In this document: in pieces, positions 8,640 to 17,187 of the stretch
Position numbering within the stretch: the stretch's first letter is position 1
How the letters are laid out: the number at the start of each line of letters is the position of its first letter
DNA from: Sphingomonas bacterium
GTDB taxonomy: Bacteria > Pseudomonadota > Alphaproteobacteria > Sphingomonadales > Sphingomonadaceae
Direction: 5' to 3'
NCBI RefSeq assembly: GCF_028292965.1
Contig: NZ_JAQGLG010000160.1
Location: forward strand, 1-35,043
Length of the DNA stretch: 35,043 nt
The notes under the pieces: model-generated
Told to the model about the DNA's origin: nothing
The model's database searches: none
Seen by the model: only the letters and a program-made list of their open reading frames with translations
Translations under genes and position numbers: made by a program

Positions 8640-9140
8640 GCGGGAAACCGCAGAGAGATCAGAAGCTTATGTCGAAGAAGAGACGAGGACCGCAAGGTTC
8701 GGCGCGCTTCGGAAGACAGGTTCACAGGTTGCTGATGGCCGAGACGTGCGGACGCGCAAGCGTCGGCGTAACGGAAGCAGGAACGGTGGACCGAAACGTC
8801 CCTCCACGTCCCCGCGATCGGGGAAGGACGTAGGCCGTGACGGCCGGATGCGCGACGCTCATCACCGGGCGGAAGGCGGTTCGACATGTAGTGGCCGAGG
8901 CGAAGCGGAAAGGACTTCGGTCCGGAACGCCGAGCTGGCCATCGAGGCCGTGGCGCTGAGGCTCGCAAGAGTATCGCGCCCGGCCCCGGTGACCGAAACG
9001 CAAAGCCTTAGCGTCGTTCGCGGCGCGAGGTGGAGCGGCCGCCGAAACCAGACGGCGCGGTTCGCTTTCTTCGGAAAGTCGGATGAGCGGGTCGAAGTCC
9101 GGCGACAGGGGGTCGGCAGCAATGCCGGCCCCCATTTTCG
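8640..9140 (+). ncRNA. Candidate large structured non-coding RNA ending in a GCAA-capped terminator
   Basis: Serial hairpins with GNRA/UUCG loops: GCGG-GAAA-CCGC, GGACC-GCAA-GGTTC, GACGC-GCAA-GCGTC, GGAC-TTCG-GTCC, GCTC-GCAA-GAGT, CTTTC-TTCG-GAAAG; no coding-like GC3 bias; boundaries approximate. Confidence 0.6.
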
Positions 9141-9143
9141 TTT
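9108..9143 (+). terminator. Rho-independent terminator of the candidate ncRNA
   Basis: GGGGGTCGGCA-GCAA-TGCCGGCCCCC followed by ATTTTCGTTT. Confidence 0.75.
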
Positions 9144-9178
9144 GGGGCACTTCTTTCGCTTTGGCCGACATATTTGTG

Positions 9179-9250
9179 TTCCTGCGAACGCAGGAACCCA
9201 GAGCCACAAGCGTGACGCCCTGTAACCCTGGGCTCCTGCGTTCGCAGGAG
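9179..9250. repeat. Intergenic REP-like palindrome, copy 2
   Basis: TTCCTGCG-AA-CGCAGGAA (9179-9196) followed by CCCAG; mirrored by CTGGG then CTCCTGCG-TT-CGCAGGAG (9233-9250). Confidence 0.75.
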
Positions 9251-9267
9251 AACTGCTAGTGGTTATT

Positions 9268-10194
9268 CTACGCTGCGGCCAGAAGCTGGCGCGCGCGGGC
9301 GCAGTCCGCATCCATCTGCGTGGTGAGCGCCTTGAGCGTGTCGAACTTCGCCTCGGGGCGGAGATAGTCGACCAGTTCGACCCCGATGCACTGGCCGTAC
9401 AGGTCGCCCGAAAAATCGAAGAAATAAGGTTCGAGTAGTTCCACGGGCGGATCGAAGCTCGGCCTGATGCCGAGATTGGCCGCGCCGTCGAGCAGTTGGC
9501 CATCGGGCAGCCGCCCGCGCACGGCGTAGATGCCGTAAGCGGGGCGCAGATAATTGCCGAGATCGATATTGGCGGTGGGAAAGCCGATCGTCCGGCCCAG
9601 CTTTGCGCCGTGCGTCACCACACCCTCGATCGCCCAGGGTCGCGTCAGCAGGCGCGCCGCCTCGCGCGGCTTGCCCGTGGCGAGCATGTCGCGGATGCGG
9701 CTGGACGAGACAGTGCGGCCGTCGAGCGAGACCGGGCCGACCGTCTCGACGGTGAAGCCGTGGCGGCGACCGAGTTCGATCAGGACCGCGACGTTGCCGG
9801 CCTTGGCCTTGCCGAAGGTGAAATCCTCACCTGTCACGACACCACCGACCTGCGCCATCGCAACGAGGCGGGCGACGAATTCCTCGGCGGTGAGTGCGGC
9901 CAGCGCCGCGTCGAAGTGGAACACCATCATCGCATCGGCACCGGCCGCGCCGAACAACCGCTCGCGTTGGTCGAGCGTGGTCAGGCGGAAGGGGGGAGCG
10001 TCGGGGCGGAACAGCCGCACCGGATGCGGATCGAAGGTCGCGACGATCGCCGGCCGTCCCGCGGCCCGCGCTGCGGCGATGGCACGGCCGACCACGGCCT
10101 GGTGACCGAGGTGAAACCCGTCGAAATTCCCCAGCGCGACGATGCCACCGAAGAGATGCGGTGGCAGCGCCGAGCCGCCGTCAAGCCGCTCCAT
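9268..10194 (-). CDS. ribF: Bifunctional riboflavin kinase/FAD synthetase
   Basis: ALGNFDGFHLGHQAVV...VSSSRIRDMLATGKPREAARLL...IGFPTANIDL...AYGIYAVRG. Confidence 0.95.
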   Translation of the reverse strand: MERLDGGSALPPHLFGGIVALGNFDGFHLGHQAVVGRAIAAARAAGRPAIVATFDPHPVRLFRPDAPPFRLTTLDQRERLFGAAGADAMMVFHFDAALAALTAEEFVARLVAMAQVGGVVTGEDFTFGKAKAGNVAVLIELGRRHGFTVETVGPVSLDGRTVSSSRIRDMLATGKPREAARLLTRPWAIEGVVTHGAKLGRTIGFPTANIDLGNYLRPAYGIYAVRGRLPDGQLLDGAANLGIRPSFDPPVELLEPYFFDFSGDLYGQCIGVELVDYLRPEAKFDTLKALTTQMDADCARARQLLAAA

Positions 10195-10269
10195 GGGCGC
10201 GGGCTATAGGGGGGGTGAGGGGAGGGCGCAAAGGGGTTATGCGTCGTCACGCGCGGCCAACTGTCTTTC

Positions 10270-10373
10270 CCACCCCGGCGCAGGCTGGGCCCAGTTGGAA
10301 AGGTGGAAGTAACGGAGCGCGACACTCCGTTCGCGATCGTCCCACAACTGGGTCCCGGCGTTCGCCGGGGTGG
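10270..10373. repeat. Intergenic REP-like palindrome, copy 3
   Basis: CCACCCCGGCG (10270-10280) / CGCCGGGGTGG (10363-10373); inner CCCAGTTGG / CAACTGGG and AACGGAG / CTCCGTT. Confidence 0.75.
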
Positions 10374-10396
10374 AGCCTCATAAAACGGGGAGGAAC

Positions 10397-12166
10397 TCAG
10401 GCCGCCAGATCGTAGGGCTTGATGTCGCCGCTGAGATAAAGGTTGCGCGCCTTGGCGCGGCTGAGCTTGCCCGAGCTGGTGCGCGGCAGGGTGCGGGGCG
10501 GGATCAGCTCGACGACGCAGTTCATGCCGGTGACCGAACGGACGCGCTCGCGAATCTCGTCGCGCAGGCGCAGGCGCTCGGCCTCGTCGGAACTGCGGCA
10601 TTGCACCAGCACCGCCGGCGTCTCTTCGCCGCCGGGTGTGGTGATGGCGAAGGCGGCGATGTCGCCGGCCTTGAAGCCGGGCAACTGCTCGACCGCCCAT
10701 TCGATGTCCTGCGGCCAGTGGTTGCGGCCGTTGATGATGATCATGTCCTTGGCGCGGCCGACGATGTAGACATAGCCGTCGCTGAGATAACCCATGTCGC
10801 CGGTGTCGAGCCAGCCATCGGCCATGCAGGCGGCGGTCGCTTCCGGATCGCGGAAATAACCGACCATCAGCGACGGGCCGGTGCACCAGATCTTGCCGAT
10901 CGCGCGCTCGGGCAGCGGCGTGCCGTCTTCCTCGCGCACTTCGATGCGCATGTCGCGCGCCGGCTTGCCGCAATTGACGATGGCGCGGAAACGCTGCGGC
11001 CGGTCCTGGCCGTGCGCCACGCCGGAGAGCTGTGTTTCCTCGACCAGCTCGACGCGGATGCCTTCGCCGGGCGGCATGATCGATACCGCCAGCGTCGCCT
11101 CGGCAAGGCCGTAACTGGGCAGGAACGACGAGGCCTTGAAGCCAGCATCGGCAAAGGCGTCGACGAAGGCCTGCATCACGTCGGGGCGGATCATGTCGGC
11201 GCCATTGCCCGCCACACGCCAGCGCGACAGGTCGAAACGATCCGACACATGGCTCAGCGTGCCGATGCGGCGCGAGCAGATGTCGTAACCGAAGGTCGGC
11301 GAGTAGGAGAGGGTGGTCCCCTTGTTGCGGCTGATCAGATCTAGCCAGGCGAGCGGGCGGCGGGCGAAATCCTCGGTCTTGAGGTAATCGGCCGAGACCT
11401 GGTTGGCGACCGGCGACAGGAAGCAGCCGACCAGCCCCATGTCGTGATACCAGGGCAACCACGAGACGCAGCGGTCGCTGCCCTGAAGCTCCATATTGTG
11501 GCTGTGCGCCGCGAGGTTGTTGAGCAGCGCGTGATGCGTGATCGCGACGCCGTGCGGGAAGCGCGTCGAGCCGCTGGAATATTGCAGATAGGCGATCGCC
11601 TGGCCGTCTGCCTCGGGCAGGGTCGCCTCGGGAGCCGGGCGACCGGCGAATTCGGACCAGTCGATGCCCTCGGCACCGACGAGCCTAGCCGCCTCGCCGG
11701 CCATCTGGGCCAGTTCGGGAGGATAGATCAGCATGGTCGGGTCGCAACTGGCGAGCTGCACGCGGAGCTGTTCGATATAGGAATCGCGCCCGCCGAACGA
11801 TGTCGGCAAGGGCAGCGGCACCGGCCAGCCCCCGGCATAGATCACACCGAAGAACAGCGCGGCGAAATCCGGGCTGGTCTCGGCGATCAGCGCGATGCGG
11901 TCTTCGGGCTTGACGCCGGCCGCGATCAGGCGGCGCGCCATGGCCAGCGCATCGTGACGCAGCTCGGCATAGCGATAGGGCCTGGTCAGCGTGCCGCGCG
12001 CGTCGTGGAAGTTGAGACCGCGCGCGCCTTGAGCGGCGTAATCCAGGGCCTCGCCGAGGGTTGTGAAGTCCGCCAGGCGGCGCGACAACACATCTTCGGT
12101 CGGCGTCGGGAGAAGAACCGGCTTTTCCGCCAGCTTTCCTCCGGAGTCCGCTACGTCGATCGTCAT
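10397..12166 (-). CDS. Fatty acyl-AMP ligase
   Basis: LQYSSGSTRFPHGVAITHHALLNNL...SWLPWYHDMGLVGCFLSP...DTGDMGYLSDGYVYIVGRAKDMIIINGRNHWPQDIEW. Confidence 0.92.
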   Translation of the reverse strand: MTIDVADSGGKLAEKPVLLPTPTEDVLSRRLADFTTLGEALDYAAQGARGLNFHDARGTLTRPYRYAELRHDALAMARRLIAAGVKPEDRIALIAETSPDFAALFFGVIYAGGWPVPLPLPTSFGGRDSYIEQLRVQLASCDPTMLIYPPELAQMAGEAARLVGAEGIDWSEFAGRPAPEATLPEADGQAIAYLQYSSGSTRFPHGVAITHHALLNNLAAHSHNMELQGSDRCVSWLPWYHDMGLVGCFLSPVANQVSADYLKTEDFARRPLAWLDLISRNKGTTLSYSPTFGYDICSRRIGTLSHVSDRFDLSRWRVAGNGADMIRPDVMQAFVDAFADAGFKASSFLPSYGLAEATLAVSIMPPGEGIRVELVEETQLSGVAHGQDRPQRFRAIVNCGKPARDMRIEVREEDGTPLPERAIGKIWCTGPSLMVGYFRDPEATAACMADGWLDTGDMGYLSDGYVYIVGRAKDMIIINGRNHWPQDIEWAVEQLPGFKAGDIAAFAITTPGGEETPAVLVQCRSSDEAERLRLRDEIRERVRSVTGMNCVVELIPPRTLPRTSSGKLSRAKARNLYLSGDIKPYDLAA

Positions 12167-12281
12167 AATATCTTAGCGCCCTTGCCTGCGGCTCTCATCC
12201 GGGCCGCTTCTTGTGAAGCGTGCACCACTGACGTCACCAAGCGTTCAAAATCGGTTCCGACTGTGGCACAATGATGGCGCT

Positions 12282-12842
12282 ATGTCGCTGGATGGGATGC
12301 GTTCTCGTCGCGCTGAACGCGCCCGGCGGCCGATACCGCCGCTGGATTCGGCTGCCCTGGAGCGGTTGGCGCTGCGTTATGTCGAGCGATTCTCCACCAC
12401 CCGCGCCAAACTGGCGGACTATCTGCGGCGCAAGATTCGCGAGCGCGGCTGGGACGGGCCGGTGGCCGATCCGGCGGCGATCGCGGCACATCTCGCCGAG
12501 CTCGGCTATATCGACGATCGCGCGTTCGGCGAGGCGCGGGCGCGGGCGATGGGGCGGCGCGGTCTCGGCAAGCGCCGCGTCGACGGGGCGCTGCGCCAGG
12601 CCGGAATCGAGGAAAGCGACGCCGAGGCGCTGGCGCCGGCGATTGTCGACCTGGCCGTGACGTCGGCGCTGACCTTTGCGCGCAGGAAGCGCATCGGTCC
12701 GTTCGCGAGCGCGGTCGCCGATCGCCCGCTACGCGAGAAGCAACTGGGGGCGATGGTCCGCGCTGGCCATGACTTCGGCTTGGCGCGGCGCATTGTCGCG
12801 ATGGCGCCGGACGACGATGTTTCGGTGCTGGACGAGGCCTGA
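12282..12842 (+). CDS. recX: RecX-family regulatory protein
   Basis: [28 protein letters not shown]...[36 protein letters not shown]; internal ATG start preferred. Confidence 0.87.
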   Translation: MSLDGMRSRRAERARRPIPPLDSAALERLALRYVERFSTTRAKLADYLRRKIRERGWDGPVADPAAIAAHLAELGYIDDRAFGEARARAMGRRGLGKRRVDGALRQAGIEESDAEALAPAIVDLAVTSALTFARRKRIGPFASAVADRPLREKQLGAMVRAGHDFGLARRIVAMAPDDDVSVLDEA

Positions 12843-12901
12843 TTCACCCGCTTTCGCCCGCCCCGATTTCCGTGTTACACGGCGCCACGGGGGCTTGTCG
12901 T

Positions 12902-13486
12902 ATGCGTAACGAACCGCAGATCGCGCCGGTGGCGGGGCTGGACTGGAGCGATGTCGAAGACGACGCGCCGGCCGGCGAGGCCGGGCTGTTGGTGTCGGGC
13001 ACACTCAAATGGTTCGACGTCACCCGCGGCTTCGGTTTCCTCGTCGCGGACCAGGCCGGGATCGGCGATATCCTGATCCATTTCTCCGTGCTGCAGGACC
13101 ATGGCCGACGTAGCCTGCCCGAGGGCGCGCGTGTCGAGTGTCGCGCGGTGCGGCGCGATCGCGGCCTGCAGGCGAGCGAGATATTGTCGATCGATCTCGG
13201 CAATGTCGTCGAGCCGCCGTTGCGGGTGCGCGGTGGCGACCGGGTCGACCCGGCCAGCCTGATCGACTCGGCGGGGCCGTTCGAGGCGGTGACGGTCAAG
13301 TGGTTCAACCGGTTGAAGGGATATGGCTTTCTGGTGCGCGACGCAGATTCGGCCGACATTTTCGTGCATATGGAAACGCTGCGCCGCGGCGGGCTGGGCG
13401 AGGTAGAGCCCGATCAGCCGCTCCAGGCGCGAATCGTCGAGGGGCACAAGGGTCCGCTGGCCGTGGTGGTCGAGCCTTGCGCGTGA
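12902..13486 (+). CDS. Cold-shock protein with two CSD domains
   Basis: [32 protein letters not shown] and [31 protein letters not shown]. Confidence 0.95.
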   Translation: MRNEPQIAPVAGLDWSDVEDDAPAGEAGLLVSGTLKWFDVTRGFGFLVADQAGIGDILIHFSVLQDHGRRSLPEGARVECRAVRRDRGLQASEILSIDLGNVVEPPLRVRGGDRVDPASLIDSAGPFEAVTVKWFNRLKGYGFLVRDADSADIFVHMETLRRGGLGEVEPDQPLQARIVEGHKGPLAVVVEPCA

Positions 13487-13572
13487 CCCGCTTCCTCGGG
13501 CAAGCGGGCTTCCAGCAGCGATAACAAGGCGATGGGACGGGCCTCGGGACTCGCGACGATGGAAGGTCAGGA

Positions 13573-14391
13573 ATGAAGCGACTTATCGGGGCCGTGGTGG
13601 TGATCGCGGTGGCGGGGTGGTGGTGGTGGAAGCCATCGGACGATGGCCGGATCCCCGTTTATGGCGTCGCCATTGCGGCAACCTATCCACATGATCAGGC
13701 GGCTTTCACCGAGGGTTTGTTCTTCCAGGATGGCTCGCTTTACGAAAGCACCGGCGAGGTCGGCGAATCCGGCTTCCGGCAGAGCGACGTCGCCACCGGC
13801 CGCGTGATCAGGAGCTATGACTTGCCGGCGCCCTATTTCGGCGAGGGCATCGTGCCGTGGAAGGACCGGCTCTATCAGCTGACCTGGAAGGACCAGAAGG
13901 GCTTCATCTACGGCCTCAAGGACTTCGCCTCGGTCGGTGACTTCTCCTATACCGGAGAGGGCTGGGGGGCGACGCACAATGATCACGCGATCATCATGAG
14001 CGACGGAACCTCCACTCTTCGTTTCCTCGATCCCGAGTCCCTGCAAACGCTGTCGACGCTGAAGGTGACCGCCGGCGGCTGCCCGGTGGCGAAGCTCAAC
14101 GAACTCGAATGGGTCGATGGGCAGATCTACGCCAATATCTGGCAGACCAGTCTGATCGCCCGGATCGACCCGAAAACCGGTGCCGTCACCAGTTTTCTCG
14201 ACATCAGCGCCCTTGGCCCCAAGGACCGAGGCCCCGACGATGTCGCCAACGGGATCGCCTATGACGCCGGCGCGAAGCGGCTGTTCGTCACGGGCAAGAG
14301 ATGGCCACAGCTCTACCAGATCCGCGCGAACGAAACGCGCGTGACCTCCGATGCGGCGAATGCGCTGTCAGCGTGTGGCGCTAAGTCATGA
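13573..14391 (+). CDS. Glutaminyl-peptide cyclotransferase (glutamine cyclotransferase family)
   Basis: YPHDQAAFTEGLFFQDGSLYESTGEVGESGFRQ...LNELEWVDGQIYANIWQTSLIARIDPKTGAV. Confidence 0.93.
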   Translation: MKRLIGAVVVIAVAGWWWWKPSDDGRIPVYGVAIAATYPHDQAAFTEGLFFQDGSLYESTGEVGESGFRQSDVATGRVIRSYDLPAPYFGEGIVPWKDRLYQLTWKDQKGFIYGLKDFASVGDFSYTGEGWGATHNDHAIIMSDGTSTLRFLDPESLQTLSTLKVTAGGCPVAKLNELEWVDGQIYANIWQTSLIARIDPKTGAVTSFLDISALGPKDRGPDDVANGIAYDAGAKRLFVTGKRWPQLYQIRANETRVTSDAANALSACGAKS

Positions 14392-14432
14392 TGGCGGTTG
14401 ATGCTCCGCAAGCGTCGGGCTAAGCGCGCCCT

Positions 14433-14825
14433 ATGGGTATCAATCTCAATCCGTTCACCTGGTGGAACGGCGCCAGCCTCGGCACCATGATCGGCCTGAT
14501 CGGCAAGAGCCGGGTCGGCGAGGACGCACTCGGTAATGTCTATTATCAGGGCGGGCGCGACACCAACGGCAATCCGCGCCGCTGGGTGATCTATAACGGC
14601 GCCAACGACGCCAGCCGCGTCGCGCCGGAATGGTTCAGCTGGCTGCACCATCAGGTCGACGATCTGCCCGATCGCTCGCTGCCCGCGCCGCGTGCGTGGC
14701 AGAAGCCGGCCGTGCCCAATCTGACCGGCACCAACCTCGCCTATCGCCCACCCGGCGCGCTCGAAAAGGGTGGCCACCGCGCCGCCGCGACCGGCGATTA
14801 TGAAGCGTGGGCGCCCGACGCGTGA
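14433..14825 (+). CDS. NADH:ubiquinone oxidoreductase NDUFA12-family protein
   Basis: FTWWNGASLGTMIGLIGKSRVGEDALGNVYYQGGRDTNGNPRRWVIYNGANDASRVAPEWFSWLHHQVDDLP. Confidence 0.93.
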   Translation: MGINLNPFTWWNGASLGTMIGLIGKSRVGEDALGNVYYQGGRDTNGNPRRWVIYNGANDASRVAPEWFSWLHHQVDDLPDRSLPAPRAWQKPAVPNLTGTNLAYRPPGALEKGGHRAAATGDYEAWAPDA

Positions 14826-15487
14826 GCGATCCGCGCCGCTGGATGCTCGCGGCGGCAGCGTTCGCTTCGCTCGCCACTTCGGGCTGCGGTACGAAAACCC
14901 CGGCCGTCGATCCCAATGCCAAGGCGACACCGCACACCGCGCTCGATGACGATGCCGGGCCGGCCGACGTAACGACGGTCGACCTGCCGCGCGGCGCCGA
15001 TCCGTCTTATGGCGCGACGCCGATGGCCAAGCGCGTCGCGGTGATCGGGCTGCTCAACAAGCGCAACGGCATCGCCCGCGAAGTGATGCTCAAGCCCGGC
15101 GAGGCGACCCGCGTCGGCGACGTGATCATCCGCCTCAGCGCCTGCGAGCAGACCGCGCCGTGGGAGCAGGAGCATTATACCGGTGCCTTCGTTCAGCTCG
15201 ACGTGCAGCAGCTCGACAAGAGCTGGCACCGCGTCTTTTCGGGCTGGCTGTACAAGGAGCGCCCGGCGCTCAATGTCGTGCAGCACCCGATCTACGATGT
15301 GTGGACCAAGAGCTGCGCGATGACTTTCCCGGAAGGTGGTCCGGGCTCGGTTAGTGCCGGTTCATCCGAATCGGGTGCTGTGCCGCGATCGAGCGCGCGG
15401 AAATCGCCCGCGCCAACCCCGGCTGCGGTGACGCCGCCGGCCGCGCCGACCACATTGTCGACCGCGCCGGACAGCAATCCGAGATAA
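14822..15487 (+). CDS. DUF2155-domain protein
   Basis: ITRLSACEQTAPWEQEHYTGAFVQLDV-type core (here IIRLSACEQTAPWEQEHYTGAFVQLDV) and HPIYDVWTKSCAMTFPEG; GTG start overlapping upstream stop. Confidence 0.85.
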   Translation: MSDPRRWMLAAAAFASLATSGCGTKTPAVDPNAKATPHTALDDDAGPADVTTVDLPRGADPSYGATPMAKRVAVIGLLNKRNGIAREVMLKPGEATRVGDVIIRLSACEQTAPWEQEHYTGAFVQLDVQQLDKSWHRVFSGWLYKERPALNVVQHPIYDVWTKSCAMTFPEGGPGSVSAGSSESGAVPRSSARKSPAPTPAAVTPPAAPTTLSTAPDSNPR

Positions 15488-16059
15488 TCGGCACGCGGAA
15501 TTTCGATCGCGCCGAGCGAGGCGAGATGTTCCGTCATGAACTGGCAATCGAGCAGGGTGAAGCCGCCGACCCTCAGGCGGGCGACGAGCCAGGCGATCGC
15601 CACCTTCGAGGCATCGCGCGCGCGGCTGACCATGCTCTCGCCGAAGAACGCCCGGCCCAGCGCCAGGCCGTAAAGCCCGCCGACCAGCCGTTCGCCTTCC
15701 CACACCTCGATGGAATGCGCGAAACCCAGTCTGTGGAGCGTCGCAAAGACGCGCTCGATCTGCGGGTTGATCCAGGTGTCGGGCCGATCCTCGGCTGCCT
15801 CGGCGCACAGTGCGACGATGCGTTTGAATGCGGTGTCGGCGGTCACGCGGAAGCGATCCGACGCCACCGTTTTGCGCAGCGAGTGCGACAGATGGAAGCC
15901 GTCGAGTGGCATGATCGCGCGCGTCTTCGGTTCGACCCAATAGACGCTATCGGCGTCGCGCCCATCTGCCATCGGGAACACGCCGACGGCATAGGCGCCC
16001 AGCACCAGCTGTGGGTCGAGGGGTGTCACGATCGGGCGGTCCGGCGGTGCGGCGTTCAT
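15292..16059 (-). CDS. aat: Leucyl/phenylalanyl-tRNA--protein transferase
   Basis: LVLGAYAVGVFPMADGRDADSVYWVEPKTRAIMPLDGFHLSHSLRKT...HSIEVWEGERLVGGLYGLALGRAFFGESMVSRARDASKVA. Confidence 0.95.
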   Translation of the reverse strand: MNAAPPDRPIVTPLDPQLVLGAYAVGVFPMADGRDADSVYWVEPKTRAIMPLDGFHLSHSLRKTVASDRFRVTADTAFKRIVALCAEAAEDRPDTWINPQIERVFATLHRLGFAHSIEVWEGERLVGGLYGLALGRAFFGESMVSRARDASKVAIAWLVARLRVGGFTLLDCQFMTEHLASLGAIEIPRADYLGLLSGAVDNVVGAAGGVTAAGVGAGDFRALDRGTAPDSDEPALTEPGPPSGKVIAQLLVHTS

Positions 16060-16766
16060 TGCGCCAGGCGTTTCTCGATCACCTGCCATAGCCGGGCGAA
16101 GGCCTGGCCGCCGGCAGATTTGCCGGCGAAACTGCCGACCGGTGCGCGCCGCGCGGCCATCGTCTCCAACACGCTGGCCATCGGGATCACCGGCCAGTCG
16201 GGGTGACGCGCCAGTGCCTCGGCGTGCAGCTTGCGGCGGCGATCGACCATCGAATGGACCGGCATCAGCTGCTTCTTGCCGAGATGCTTCGCGACCTCGG
16301 CAAAGGCGCGCTCGCTCAAGGGGGAGGGGATGACGGGCACGCCCACCAGATCGGCGGCGCGCATCACCTGGTCGCTGGTCTCGGTCCGGCCCGGCGGGCA
16401 GTCGAGCAACACGCGATCATATTTCTTGTGGATCGTCTCGATCAGTTTCTGCAGCCGCTTCTTCTTGTCGAGTTCGTGGAACAGCAGGTCGAGGCCGCGC
16501 AGCGACATGTCGGCACCGATCAGGTCGAGACGGTCGAAGGCGGTCGCGCGGACCAGTTTGCCCGGCTCGACATCCTTGGAGAAAATGGACTGGGCCTGCT
16601 CGCGTGCGTGGCCGTCGGACAACAGGAATGTACTCGCCGCCTGCGGATCGAGATCCCATAACAAGGTGCGCCGGGCCGACAGCGTCGCGGCCGCCCAGGC
16701 GAGATTGACGGCCAGGGTCGTCTTTCCCACCCCGCCCTTCAGGCTGTAGATCGCGATGGTCGACAA
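16056..16766 (-). CDS. ParA-family ATPase (stand-alone; no ParB in window)
   Basis: STIAIYSLKGGVGKTTLAVNLAWAAA...LLWDLDPQAASTFLL...DRVLLDCPPGRTE; TTG start assumed, an in-frame ATG extension reaches 16802 inside a repeat element. Confidence 0.87.
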   Translation of the reverse strand: MSTIAIYSLKGGVGKTTLAVNLAWAAATLSARRTLLWDLDPQAASTFLLSDGHAREQAQSIFSKDVEPGKLVRATAFDRLDLIGADMSLRGLDLLFHELDKKKRLQKLIETIHKKYDRVLLDCPPGRTETSDQVMRAADLVGVPVIPSPLSERAFAEVAKHLGKKQLMPVHSMVDRRRKLHAEALARHPDWPVIPMASVLETMAARRAPVGSFAGKSAGGQAFARLWQVIEKRLAQ

Positions 16767-16784
16767 GATGCGGCTCCGTGATCG

Positions 16785-17053
16785 AGGGTCCAGACCCATC
16801 ACTAATGAGGTCGAGATGGAGATGAAAAGGGTCGCTGGGAGAGAGGGCGCGCAGCCAGATACCGGAAGTATCTGGCAAGCGCCCGACCGCTCCAGCGGCC
16901 CTTTTCATCCCACCGCTGCGCGGCAGCCATGTTCGGGCGCCGTGGCGCGTCGGAACGCTTGAACTGGGGACGAGCCCCGTTCTTCGCGCTCCTCCTCCCA
17001 CAGCATCCCGGACATGGCTGTCTCGATCCTCATTAGTGATGGGTCTGGACCCT
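16785..17053. mobile_element. Candidate MITE-like nested inverted-repeat element (~269 bp)
   Basis: 26-bp perfect terminal inverted repeats AGGGTCCAGACCCATCACTAATGAGG (16785-16810 / 17028-17053); nested 18-bp IR 16821-16838 / 16892-16909; inner hairpin GCCAGATAC-CGGAA-GTATCTGGC 16854-16876. Confidence 0.6.
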
Positions 17054-17106
17054 TAGCTTTGCCATCGTGGCGAAGCAGTGTGACCGAGGCAAGGCGCGCG
17101 ATCACG

Positions 17107-17140
17107 AAAAGGGCCGGCGGATCGCGCCGCCGGCCCTTTT
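17107..17140. terminator. Bidirectional Rho-independent terminator
   Basis: AAAAGGGCCGGCGG-ATCGCG-CCGCCGGCCCTTTT, 14-bp perfect stem with A and T tracts. Confidence 0.85.
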
Positions 17141-17187
17141 GGGATTTGGGCCGATACCGCTCGGGCATCGACGGAAGAAGCCGAAGC

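Noticed and set aside
8722-9207. Minus-strand 161-aa ORF across the same region, including an AANDAKAL string reminiscent of tmRNA tags
   Set aside because: No stop after the tag-like string, no tRNA-like domain or other tmRNA feature nearby; treated as coincidence.
8629-9225. 198-aa ORF MTTKRETAERSEAYVEEETRTARFG... on the + strand
   Set aside because: Very Arg-rich, no high-GC third-position bias, reads through a strong terminator (9108-9143) and into a REP-like repeat; better explained as non-coding RNA. The 55-codon ORF at 8669-8833 (MSKKRRGPQGSARFGRQVHRLL) is likewise unsupported.
9981-11462. 493-aa minus ORF overlapping the fatty acyl-AMP ligase
   Set aside because: Out-of-frame shadow ORF, Arg/Pro/His-rich; the 10397-12166 frame has clear ligase motifs.
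13682-13691. CTATCCACAT resembling a DnaA box
   Set aside because: Single imperfect match inside a coding gene; expected by chance.
16905-17168. 87-aa minus ORF inside and beside the nested repeat element
   Set aside because: No domain, spans inverted repeat and terminator sequences; non-coding more likely.
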